DNA of 10,513 bases from an uncultured beta proteobacterium. GTDB lineage: Bacteria > Pseudomonadota > Gammaproteobacteria > Burkholderiales > Rhodocyclaceae. Within the stretch, counting starts at the first letter, position 1; each line of letters begins with the position of its first letter. The stretch covers positions 1 to 10,513 of the forward strand of contig CAJBIL010000199.1 in assembly GCA_903953145.1 (NCBI GenBank), given 5' to 3'. Of the stretch, positions 1 to 7,384 are shown piece by piece. A program made the position numbers and the translations under genes. The notes beneath the pieces were generated by a model. It saw only the letters and a list, made by a program, of their open reading frames with translations, was not told the origin of the DNA and made no database searches.

Positions 1-1354
1 GCATATCGCCCGCTGCAAACACCTTGGGCACACTGGTCGCGTAGCAGCCGGCACCGTCGGTCGTCGCCTTGACGTTGTTGCGTGCATCAACATCAACTGA
101 CAACTGCTCCAGCAAACCCTGCTTGACCGGTGCAACAAAACCCATGGCCAGCAACACCAGATCAGCCTTCAGCTCAAACTCGCTGCCGGCAACTTCGCTC
201 ATTTTGCCGTTTTTCCACTCGACGCGAACGGCTTTGAGCAACTTGACCTTGCCACTTTCGTTGCCAATACCGCCAACGAGTTCCTTGGTGGCGACAGCGA
301 AATCGCGCTCGCAACCTTCCTCGTGCGAAGAGGAGGTACGCATCTTCAACGGCCAGTAAGGCCAGGTCAGTGCGCCATTCTCCTTTTCGGGAGGTTGCGG
401 CATCAGCTCGAACTGCGTAACCGACAAGGCGCCGTGACGATTGCTCGTACCAACGCAGTCAGAGCCGGTATCGCCGCCACCGATCACGACGACATGCTTG
501 CCGGTCGCCATCGTCTGATTGGCCAGTTTGTCGCCGGCATTGACCTTGTTCTGCTGCGGCAGGAAGTCCATCGCGTAATACACGCCATCCAGATCACGGC
601 CTGGCACCGGCAGGTCGCGCGGCAGTTCAGCGCCACCGGAGAGGATCAGCGCGTCAAATTCAGCGACCAGCTTGCTTGCTGGCACACCGTTCTCGCCACT
701 ACCCCCAATGTGCTGATTGACGCGGAACTCGACGCCTTCGGCTTCCATCTGCTTGACGCGACGGTCGATGTGCGACTTCTCGAATTTGAAGTCAGGTATC
801 CCATAACGCAGCAATCCGCCAATGCGGTCGTTTTTCTCGAACACGACGACGCTGTGCCCTACGCGCGCCAGTTGTTGCGCCGCGGCCATACCAGCCGGCC
901 CGGAGCCGACGATGGCAATTTTCTTGCCGGTTTTGACCTTGGACGGCTGCGGTACGATCCAGCCCTTTTCCCAGCCTTTGTCGACAATGGCATGCTCGAT
1001 CGACTTGATACCGACCGGGTCATTGTTGATGTTGAGCGTGCACGCTGCTTCACACGGTGCCGGGCAGATGCGGCCGGTAAAGTCCGGGAAGTTGTTGGTC
1101 GAGTGCAGGACAGCCAGCGCCTGTGCCCAGTTACCGCGATAAACGAGATCATTCCAGTCGGGAATGATGTTATTCACCGGGCAGCCGCTATTGCAAAACG
1201 GTATGCCGCAATCCATGCAACGCGCACCCTGAACAGCCGCCTGATCGTCGCTGAGCGTGACGACGAACTCGCGGTAGTGCTTCAGACGCGAATCAGCCGG
1301 CTCGTAAGCCTCGGACAGACGCTGGTATTCGATGAAGCCAGTCGGCTTTCCCAT
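1..1354 (-). CDS. gltD: Glutamate synthase [NADPH] small (beta) subunit, 3' end outside the window
   Basis: GltD is the FAD and iron-sulfur subunit of bacterial GOGAT. It takes electrons from NADPH and passes them through FAD and [4Fe-4S] clusters to GltB, which makes glutamate from glutamine and 2-oxoglutarate in the cytoplasm. I translated 451 codons from ATG at 1354 with no stop. The first residues are MGKPTGFIEY. An N-terminal cysteine cluster (C46, C49, C54, C58, then C97, C101, C105) fits the iron-sulfur domain. The FAD dinucleotide fold is at about 145-163 (GSGPAG at 150-155) and the NADPH fold at about 288-300 (GGGDTG). The visible part ends in FAAGDM, the start of the second FAD motif that normally lies near the C-terminus, so only a few dozen residues are missing (the family is usually about 470-490 residues). 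The start follows the gltB stop directly and has a GGAG site 9 bases upstream. I see no frameshift or missing motif. Identification is secure. Confidence 0.96.
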   Translation of the reverse strand, partial: MGKPTGFIEYQRLSEAYEPADSRLKHYREFVVTLSDDQAAVQGARCMDCGIPFCNSGCPVNNIIPDWNDLVYRGNWAQALAVLHSTNNFPDFTGRICPAPCEAACTLNINNDPVGIKSIEHAIVDKGWEKGWIVPQPSKVKTGKKIAIVGSGPAGMAAAQQLARVGHSVVVFEKNDRIGGLLRYGIPDFKFEKSHIDRRVKQMEAEGVEFRVNQHIGGSGENGVPASKLVAEFDALILSGGAELPRDLPVPGRDLDGVYYAMDFLPQQNKVNAGDKLANQTMATGKHVVVIGGGDTGSDCVGTSNRHGALSVTQFELMPQPPEKENGALTWPYWPLKMRTSSSHEEGCERDFAVATKELVGGIGNESGKVKLLKAVRVEWKNGKMSEVAGSEFELKADLVLLAMGFVAPVKQGLLEQLSVDVDARNNVKATTDGAGCYATSVPKVFAAGDM

Positions 1355-4300
1355 TTATGCAGTCTCCGCTTGCTTGTTTTGAAGCTTTTGAGCAGCCTCT
1401 TGCGCTGCCATCTCGGTCAGCGCACGACGATATTCGTTCGGCATCACCTTGACGAAACGTGCGCGCCAGGTCGACCAGTCAGCCAGAATCTTGCCGGCCT
1501 GCTGGCTACCCGTGTATTGGGCATGCTTTTCAATGAGGCACTTGAGCAATGCCTCATCGGCCAGACCAAGATGACGAACATCAACCCGGCCATGTCCTTC
1601 AAGATCATCACCGGCTTCACTGCCCTGACGTGCTGCGAACTCTTCCTCAACCGGCTCCAGCGCAACCTGCGCCATGTTACAGCGCGACTCGAAAGTTCCC
1701 TCTTCGTCGAGCACGTAAGCGACACCGCCGGACATACCCGCAGCGAAATTGCGCCCTGTCATGCCGAGCACGACGACGGTGCCACCGGTCATGTATTCAC
1801 AGCCATGATCGCCAACCCCTTCGACAACGGCCGTAGCCCCCGAGTTACGCACGGCAAAACGCTCGCCGCCAACCCCCGCGAAGAAAGCCTCACCCTCGGT
1901 CGCCCCGTAAAGCACAGTATTGCCGATGATGATGTTGGATGGCGTATCACAGCGGAAAGCCGCATTCGGACGCACAATGATACGCCCGCCCGAAAGCCCC
2001 TTGCCAACGTAATCGTTGCCTTCGCCAACCAGATCGATCGTCACGCCACGTGCCAGCAAAGCGCCAAAACTCTGACCGGCAGTGCCGTTCAGCGTAACGT
2101 GAATGGTGTCGTCAGGCAGGCCGGCGTGGCCGTATTTGGCGGCAACGCGACCCGAGAGCATGGCGCCGACCGTGCGGTTGATGTTGCGCACCGGTAGCTC
2201 GATACGCACCTTCTCCCCCTTGTCCAGTGCCGGACTGGCCAGTTCGATCAACTGGTTATCAAGCGCTTTAGACAGGCCATGGTCCTGCGTCTCGCAATGC
2301 AGAACCGGCGAGGTTGCTGCCACTGCCGGACGGTGGAAGATGCGGCTGTAATCGAGCCCCTGCGCCTTCCAGTGCTTGATACCCTTGTTCATGTCGAGCA
2401 AATCGGCACGACCGATCAGGTCATCAAATTTACGGACGCCGATCTGCGCCATCAGCTCACGCAATTCATTGGCGACAAAGAAGAAATAATTGACCACATG
2501 CTCCGGCTGACCGGAAAACTTGCGGCGTAGCGCCGGGTCCTGCGTGGCGACACCCACCGGGCAGGTATTGAGATGACACTTGCGCATCATGATGCAGCCC
2601 TCAACAACCAGCGGCGCTGTTGCAAAACCGAATTCATCGGCACCGAGCAGCGCACCGATCAGCACGTCACGACCGGTTTTCATTTGCCCATCGACCTGCA
2701 CCCGCACACGACCGCGCAAACCGTTAAGCACCAGCGTTTGCTGCGTTTCAGCCAGGCCCAATTCCCACGGTGAGCCGGCATGCTTTATCGACGACAGCGG
2801 GCTTGCGCCCGTGCCGCCATCATGGCCGGCGATCACGATGTGGTCGGCCTTGGCCTTGGAAACACCGGCAGCCACCGTACCAACACCGACTTCCGAAACC
2901 AGCTTGACGCTGATCGAAGCAGACGGGTTGGCGTTCTTCAGATCGTGAATCAGCTGCGCCAGATCTTCAATCGAGTAAATATCATGATGCGGCGGTGGCG
3001 AAATCAGACCAACGCCTGGCACCGAATGACGCAGGAAGCCGATGTACTCGGAGACTTTATGCCCCGGCAACTGGCCACCCTCGCCGGGCTTGGCGCCCTG
3101 GGCCATCTTGATCTGGATCTGATCAGCGTTTGCCAGGTATTCGGCGGTGACGCCGAAACGGCCGGAAGCAACCTGCTTGATCGCCGAGCGAAGACTGTCG
3201 CCTTCCTTCAGTTCGTAGTCGCGCTCAATGCGACTCTTGCCGATGATGTCGGAGACCATCTGGCCTGCCTTGACCGGCTTGAAGCGCGCCGGGTCTTCGC
3301 CACCTTCGCCCGTATTCGACTTGCCGCCGATCCGGTTCATGGCAATCGCCAACGTGCTGTGCGCCTCGGTCGAGATCGAGCCGAGCGACATGGCACCAGT
3401 TGCAAAGCGCTTGACGATTTCTTTAGCAGATTCAACTTCATCGAGCGGCACGGCAGGGCCTGCCGGTTTGATCGCGAACAGGCCACGCAACGTCATGTGA
3501 CGCTCGGTCTGATCGTTAATTATTTTTGCGTATTCCTTGTAGGTATCTGCCTGCCCGGTGCGTGTTGCATGCTGTAGCTTGGCAATCGCATCAGGCGTCC
3601 ACATGTGCTCTTCGCCGCGCACGCGATAAGCGTACTCACCACCGGCATCGAGCATGCTGGCCAGTACCGGATCGGCGCCAAAAGCCTGTTTGTGCAGACG
3701 GATCGCCTCTTCCATGACCTCAAAGACGCCAATCCCCTCAACCTGCGTCGAGGTGCCGGTAAAGTACTTGTCAATCAGCTTCTTCTGCAAACCGATGGCT
3801 TCAAAGATCTGCGCGCCGGTGTAGGACATATAGGTCGAAATACCCATCTTCGACATCACTTTGAGCAAGCCTTTGCCAACGCCCTTGACGAAGTGCTTGA
3901 CCGCCTTGTCACCTTTTTCGCCGCCACCCGCGAGTTGCTGCAATGTTTCAAGTGCGAGGTAAGGATGCACAGCCTCGGCGCCATAGCCGGCAAGTACCGC
4001 GAAGTGATGCGTCTCACGCGCCGCTCCGGTTTCAACGACCAGACCGACGCGCGTGCGCAAGCCCTTGGCAACCAGGTGCTGATGCACGCCGGAGGTCGCG
4101 AGCAATGCCGGGATCGCGACATGATCCGCATCCATCTTGCGGTCGGAAACAATCAGGATGCTGCAACCACGATGCACGGCATCTTCTGCTTCAGCACAAA
4201 GCGAGGCCAGGCGCGCTTCAACGCCTTCCTTGCCCCAGGCCAGCGGATAGCAAATATCGAGTTCAGCTGACTGAAACTTGTCGCCCGTGTAGCCGGAAAT

Positions 4301-6052
4301 GTTACGCAACTTGGCCATATCGGCGTAGTCGAGCACCGGCTGCGTCACTTCCAGGCGATAAGGCGGGTTGATCTCGTTGATGCCAAGCAGGTTAGGCTTG
4401 GGGCCAATAAATGACACCAGAGACATGACCAGCTGTTCGCGAATCGGGTCGATTGGCGGATTGGTGACCTGCGCAAACAACTGACGAAAGTAGTTGAACA
4501 GCGGCTTATTCTTCGACGACAGCACAGCCAGTGGTGAATCATTACCCATCGAGCCGGTTGCTTCTTCGCCGGAAGTCGCCATCGGCTCAAGAATGAACTT
4601 GATGTCTTCCTGGCTATAGCCGAAGGCCTGCTGGCGGTCGAGCAGCGATGCGGCACATTCCGGTGCCGCAGCACCGACCGGCACATCCAGCCCGTCGAGT
4701 TTGATATTGATACGGCTCAGCCAGTCCTGATACGGCTTCTGGCGCGACAGCGTATCTTTCAGTTCGAGGTCTTCAATGATGCGCCCCTGTTCAAGGTCGA
4801 TCAGGAACATCTTGCCCGGTTGCAAGCGCCATTTCTTGACAATTTTGGCATCGGGAATCGGCAGCACGCCGGACTCGGAAGCCATCACCACGAGATCATC
4901 GTCAGTAACGAGGTAGCGTGCCGGCCGCAGGCCGTTACGGTCGAGTGTCGCGCCAATCTGGCGGCCATCCGTAAAGGCGACAGCAGCGGGGCCGTCCCAC
5001 GGCTCCATCATCGCAGCGTGATATTCGTAGAAGGCGCGGCGCTTTTCGTCCATCAGCGTATGCGATTCCCACGCTTCGGGAATCAACATCATCATCGCGT
5101 GCGCCAGCGAGTAACCACCCATGACCAGCAGTTCAAGCGCGTTATCGAACGACGCCGAATCGGACTGGTTCGGATAAATCAACGGCCAGAGTTTTTCCAG
5201 ATCAGCGCCGAGCAACGGTGACGACGTCCCCTTCTCACGGGCGCGCATCCAGTTGTAGTTGCCGCGAACCGTATTGATCTCGCCGTTATGCGCAATCATG
5301 CGGAACGGATGTGCGAGGTGCCAGGTCGGGAAGGTGTTGGTCGAGAAACGCTGGTGCACCAGCGCGAGCGCCGAAACGCAAAGCGGGTTCTTCAGGTCAG
5401 TAAAATACTCCCCCACCTGATCGGCGAGCAGCAGACCCTTATAAACAATCGTCCGTGCTGACATCGACGGCTGATAAAACTCCTTGCTGTGCTTGAGCCC
5501 AAGCGCCTTGATGGCGTTCGCGGCACGGCGACGAATGACATAGAGCTTGCGCTCCAGCGCATCGGTCACCATGATGTCTGCGCCACGACCGATGAACACC
5601 TGGCGGATCACCGGCTCCTTGGCGCGCACGGTCGGCGACATCGGCAAATCGCGGTCAACCGGCACATCGCGCCAGCCAAGCACCACTTGCCCCTCGGAAC
5701 GCACAGCGCGCTCAATCGCTTCCTGGCAAGCCAGGCGCGATGCAGACTCCTGCGGCAAAAAGACCATGCCGACACCGTAATCACCAACCGGCGGCAAAAC
5801 AACGTTCTGCCGTGCCATCTCTTCACGCAGATAAGCGTCGGGGATCTGAATCAGAATGCCCGCACCGTCACCCATCAACGGATCAGCGCCCACGGCACCC
5901 CGGTGATCCAGATTTTTCAGGATCTGCAGGCCCTGCTGGACGATCGAGTGGCTTTTTTGCCCCTTGATATGCGCGACAAAACCGACGCCACAAGCGTCGT
6001 GCTCGTTGGCCGGGTCATAGAGCCCCTGCCGTTCAGGTACAGCCGAATCCAT
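1355..6052 (-). CDS. gltB: Glutamate synthase [NADPH] large (alpha) subunit
   Basis: GltB releases ammonia from glutamine, channels it to the FMN site and reductively aminates 2-oxoglutarate; with GltD it forms GOGAT, the partner of glutamine synthetase in ammonium assimilation. From ATG 6052 it is 1565 residues, normal for the family. The class II glutamine amidotransferase domain begins at Cys21 (context HDACGVGF), the expected N-terminal nucleophile after removal of a 20-residue propeptide, and runs to about 430 with the HNGEINT motif near 255. A central domain (about 470-765) follows, then the FMN-binding synthase domain (about 830-1200, with GGEDPARF and HDGGTGASP). The 3Fe-4S ligands are C1153, C1159 and C1164. 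The C-terminal right-handed beta-helix domain (about 1265-1520) has many GG-rich turns. An in-frame TTG at 6085 would add 11 residues (AFLFCEDSSV) that resemble leader DNA, so I prefer ATG 6052 with GAGGA upstream. gltD follows with zero spacing (TAAATG). Confidence 0.97.
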   Translation of the reverse strand: MDSAVPERQGLYDPANEHDACGVGFVAHIKGQKSHSIVQQGLQILKNLDHRGAVGADPLMGDGAGILIQIPDAYLREEMARQNVVLPPVGDYGVGMVFLPQESASRLACQEAIERAVRSEGQVVLGWRDVPVDRDLPMSPTVRAKEPVIRQVFIGRGADIMVTDALERKLYVIRRRAANAIKALGLKHSKEFYQPSMSARTIVYKGLLLADQVGEYFTDLKNPLCVSALALVHQRFSTNTFPTWHLAHPFRMIAHNGEINTVRGNYNWMRAREKGTSSPLLGADLEKLWPLIYPNQSDSASFDNALELLVMGGYSLAHAMMMLIPEAWESHTLMDEKRRAFYEYHAAMMEPWDGPAAVAFTDGRQIGATLDRNGLRPARYLVTDDDLVVMASESGVLPIPDAKIVKKWRLQPGKMFLIDLEQGRIIEDLELKDTLSRQKPYQDWLSRINIKLDGLDVPVGAAAPECAASLLDRQQAFGYSQEDIKFILEPMATSGEEATGSMGNDSPLAVLSSKNKPLFNYFRQLFAQVTNPPIDPIREQLVMSLVSFIGPKPNLLGINEINPPYRLEVTQPVLDYADMAKLRNISGYTGDKFQSAELDICYPLAWGKEGVEARLASLCAEAEDAVHRGCSILIVSDRKMDADHVAIPALLATSGVHQHLVAKGLRTRVGLVVETGAARETHHFAVLAGYGAEAVHPYLALETLQQLAGGGEKGDKAVKHFVKGVGKGLLKVMSKMGISTYMSYTGAQIFEAIGLQKKLIDKYFTGTSTQVEGIGVFEVMEEAIRLHKQAFGADPVLASMLDAGGEYAYRVRGEEHMWTPDAIAKLQHATRTGQADTYKEYAKIINDQTERHMTLRGLFAIKPAGPAVPLDEVESAKEIVKRFATGAMSLGSISTEAHSTLAIAMNRIGGKSNTGEGGEDPARFKPVKAGQMVSDIIGKSRIERDYELKEGDSLRSAIKQVASGRFGVTAEYLANADQIQIKMAQGAKPGEGGQLPGHKVSEYIGFLRHSVPGVGLISPPPHHDIYSIEDLAQLIHDLKNANPSASISVKLVSEVGVGTVAAGVSKAKADHIVIAGHDGGTGASPLSSIKHAGSPWELGLAETQQTLVLNGLRGRVRVQVDGQMKTGRDVLIGALLGADEFGFATAPLVVEGCIMMRKCHLNTCPVGVATQDPALRRKFSGQPEHVVNYFFFVANELRELMAQIGVRKFDDLIGRADLLDMNKGIKHWKAQGLDYSRIFHRPAVAATSPVLHCETQDHGLSKALDNQLIELASPALDKGEKVRIELPVRNINRTVGAMLSGRVAAKYGHAGLPDDTIHVTLNGTAGQSFGALLARGVTIDLVGEGNDYVGKGLSGGRIIVRPNAAFRCDTPSNIIIGNTVLYGATEGEAFFAGVGGERFAVRNSGATAVVEGVGDHGCEYMTGGTVVVLGMTGRNFAAGMSGGVAYVLDEEGTFESRCNMAQVALEPVEEEFAARQGSEAGDDLEGHGRVDVRHLGLADEALLKCLIEKHAQYTGSQQAGKILADWSTWRARFVKVMPNEYRRALTEMAAQEAAQKLQNKQAETA
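1364..1367 (-). promoter_or_regulatory. Ribosome-binding site of gltD inside the 3' end of gltB
   Basis: GGAG on the minus strand lies 9 bases before the gltD ATG and within the last codons of gltB. It supports the start at 1354. It also implies that gltD translation is either independently initiated or coupled to termination of gltB, which would help balance the 1:1 subunit ratio. Confidence 0.7.
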
Positions 6053-6062
6053 CACGCTCGAA

Positions 6063-6067
6063 TCCTC
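6063..6067 (-). promoter_or_regulatory. Ribosome-binding site that decides the gltB start
   Basis: GAGGA on the minus strand lies 10 bases before the ATG at 6052. The alternative in-frame TTG at 6085 has no purine-rich site before it and falls inside a palindromic non-coding stretch, so the shorter protein is the better call. The spacing is slightly long. Confidence 0.6.
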
Positions 6068-6086
6068 ACAAAACAAAAATGCCAAA

Positions 6087-6098
6087 CAGATTTATCTG
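6087..6098 (-). promoter_or_regulatory. AT-centred palindrome upstream of gltB, possible operator
   Basis: On the minus strand the sequence CAGATAAATCTG is a perfect inverted repeat with 5-base arms and a 2-base centre, 34 bases before the gltB ATG. Flanking CAAA and TTTG tracts extend the symmetry, offset by one base. The position fits a regulator site or a short leader hairpin. I cannot name the regulator; gltBD control differs widely between bacteria. Confidence 0.3.
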
Positions 6099-6102
6099 GT
6101 TT

Positions 6103-6117
6103 GCCCAAGGCGCGCCA
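6103..6117 (-). promoter_or_regulatory. GG-N10-GC element, weak sigma-54-like promoter candidate for gltB
   Basis: On the minus strand TGGCGCG, four bases, then GGGC place GG at 6116-6115 and GC at 6104-6103 exactly ten bases apart, the spacing of sigma-54 (RpoN) promoters. The -24 part matches TGGCACG at six of seven positions. The -12 part has GGGCA where TTGCA is expected. Initiation would fall near 6091, about 39 bases before the gltB ATG. The location makes sense for a nitrogen-assimilation gene, but the -12 box is poor and the match includes a GC palindrome that could be chance. Confidence 0.22.
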
Positions 6118-6123
6118 AACGTC

Positions 6124-6148
6124 AAAAAAGCCGGCGCGAAACCGGCTT
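6124..6148 (-). terminator. Intrinsic terminator between dgt and gltB
   Basis: On the minus strand AAGCCGG, a 7-base loop (TTTCGCG) and CCGGCTT form a GC-rich hairpin followed directly by T residues; the run of T is six long in all (6129-6124). It most simply ends the aroK-aroB-dgt message. Because a promoter-like sequence lies just upstream (6200-6172), it could instead act as an attenuator in a gltB leader. The T tract is present only in the minus-strand direction. Confidence 0.8.
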
Positions 6149-6171
6149 GCGGGTCAAAGGGACAGCAGCGA

Positions 6172-6200
6172 AATATACCGCGAAAGTTCCAGATCTTCAA
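6172..6200 (-). promoter_or_regulatory. Sigma-70-like promoter candidate upstream of the dgt-gltB terminator
   Basis: On the minus strand TTGAAG (6200-6195) and TATATT (6177-6172) are separated by exactly 17 bases. They match the sigma-70 consensus at four and five of six positions. Transcription would start near 6165 and meet the terminator at 6148-6124 within about 20 bases. It would therefore give either a short RNA of about 40 bases or a longer gltB leader by readthrough. It lies in the otherwise empty 210-base gap between dgt and gltB, in which I see no other gene. Confidence 0.4.
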
Positions 6201-6262
6201 GATGTTGCGATGCACCACAAAGTCTGGCGCCGCACCAAGGCAGTGCGAATAATGCAGGCAGC

Positions 6263-7384
6263 TTATATCTCCCCGACAGCAAACAGCCGGCGGTGTTCCT
6301 TCATTGCGTAGCGGTCGGTCATGCCCGCAATGTAATCGGCCACGGCACGGGGCTGATCGCCATCGGCTGGCGACTGATATTGCGGTGGCAGCAGGCGAGG
6401 GTCGCTGATAAATGCACCAAAAAGATCGCCAATAATGCGCTTCGCCTTACTGGTCATTCGCAACACTTGATAGTGCTGATACAACTGCGTGCGTAAAAAC
6501 CGCTTCATTTCACGCTGTGCCTCGCGCAATTCATCGGAAAAAGCCACCAAAGGTGAGCTTTGCCTCGCCTCAGCAAGATCACGGACCGGCTGACGCGCAA
6601 TATTGGCAGCCGTCGTTTCGATCAGATCACAGACCAGCACATTGATCATTCGACGAATCGTTTCATGAATCAACCGGCGCCCAGCCAGATTCGGATAAAT
6701 GGCCTTAACATCGGCTGCGTGACGGGCAAACAAGCCAACGCTTTCAAGCTGCTCCAGTGTAATCAGCCCGGAGCGCAAACCATCGTCGACATCATGGTTG
6801 TTATAGGCAATCTCGTCGGCAAGGTTACATATCTGCGCCTCAAGCGAGGGTTGCGTACGGTTAAGAAAACGCTCGCCGAGTTCACCAAGCTGGCGTGCGT
6901 TATCCAGCGAGCAATGCTTAACGATCCCTTCACGCGTTTCAAAACACAGATTGAGTCCATTAAATGCGGCATAGCGCTCTTCGAGAAAATCGACGATGCG
7001 CAGACTTTGCAGATTGTGCTCAAAACCGCCGTAATCGCGCATGCAATCATTCAAGGCATCCTGTCCGGCATGACCAAACGGCGTATGCCCTAGATCGTGC
7101 GCCAGCGAAACTGCTTCAACAAGATCTTCATTCAGCCGCAGCGCCCGGGCGATGCCACGGGCGATCTGGGCGACCTCCAGGCTGTGTGTCAGACGCGTGC
7201 GAAAAAGATCACCCTCGTGGTTAACAAAAACCTGTGTTTTGTACTCAAGGCGGCGAAATGCAGTGGAATGAATAATCCGGTCGCGGTCACGCTGGAATTC
7301 ACCCCGCATTGAAGGGCGATCTTCGGCATACCTGCGGCCACGCGAATTAGCAGCCGAAACTGCGTAAGGAGCGAGCTCAGACAT
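6263..7384 (-). CDS. dgt: HD-domain deoxyguanosinetriphosphate triphosphohydrolase-like protein (dNTPase)
   Basis: This belongs to the Dgt/SAMHD1-related HD superfamily, which splits dNTPs into deoxynucleoside and tripolyphosphate and so limits dNTP pools in the cytoplasm. From ATG 7384 it has 373 residues and begins MSELAPYAVS. The metal-binding HD residues are visible: H67 (RLTHSLE), H96-D97 (LAHDLGH) and D190 (LADEIAY). The motif GHTPFGHAGQ at 99-108 and the N-terminal FRRLEYKTQVF at 43-53 are typical of the short proteobacterial type, distinct from the longer E. coli Dgt. An in-frame extension to 7456 would run further into aroB and lacks support. The chosen ATG overlaps the aroB stop by 8 bases and has no good ribosome-binding site of its own (TTCTCCCC precedes it), which suggests translation by coupling to aroB. 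Substrate preference among dNTPs cannot be read from sequence. Confidence 0.92.
   Translation of the reverse strand: MSELAPYAVSAANSRGRRYAEDRPSMRGEFQRDRDRIIHSTAFRRLEYKTQVFVNHEGDLFRTRLTHSLEVAQIARGIARALRLNEDLVEAVSLAHDLGHTPFGHAGQDALNDCMRDYGGFEHNLQSLRIVDFLEERYAAFNGLNLCFETREGIVKHCSLDNARQLGELGERFLNRTQPSLEAQICNLADEIAYNNHDVDDGLRSGLITLEQLESVGLFARHAADVKAIYPNLAGRRLIHETIRRMINVLVCDLIETTAANIARQPVRDLAEARQSSPLVAFSDELREAQREMKRFLRTQLYQHYQVLRMTSKAKRIIGDLFGAFISDPRLLPPQYQSPADGDQPRAVADYIAGMTDRYAMKEHRRLFAVGEI

Noticed and set aside
323..2197. A 624-codon open frame on the plus strand opposite gltD and the 3' part of gltB.
   Set aside because: The minus strand in the same interval encodes unmistakable GltD and GltB with all cofactor motifs. 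The plus-strand translation shows no recognisable domain, and such frames are expected opposite GC-biased codons.
6053..6085. An 11-residue N-terminal extension of GltB starting at TTG 6085.
   Set aside because: The extension has no ribosome-binding site and overlaps the start of the palindromic upstream stretch. ATG 6052 has GAGGA ahead of it and leaves a normal short propeptide before the catalytic cysteine.
6109..6116. GGCGCGCC as a stand-alone operator or methylation site.
   Set aside because: It is a short GC palindrome expected by chance at this base composition, and it is already part of the GG-N10-GC and antiterminator candidates.
6149..6262. A possible small gene in the gap between dgt and gltB.
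   Set aside because: I found no open frame with a start, ribosome-binding site and plausible length. The gap holds only the promoter-like pair and, beyond it, the terminator.
5489..6496. A 335-codon open frame on the plus strand spanning the gltB 5' end, the intergenic gap and the dgt 3' end.
   Set aside because: It crosses two genes and two strongly structured non-coding elements on the other strand, and its translation shows no domain pattern. It is an antisense shadow.
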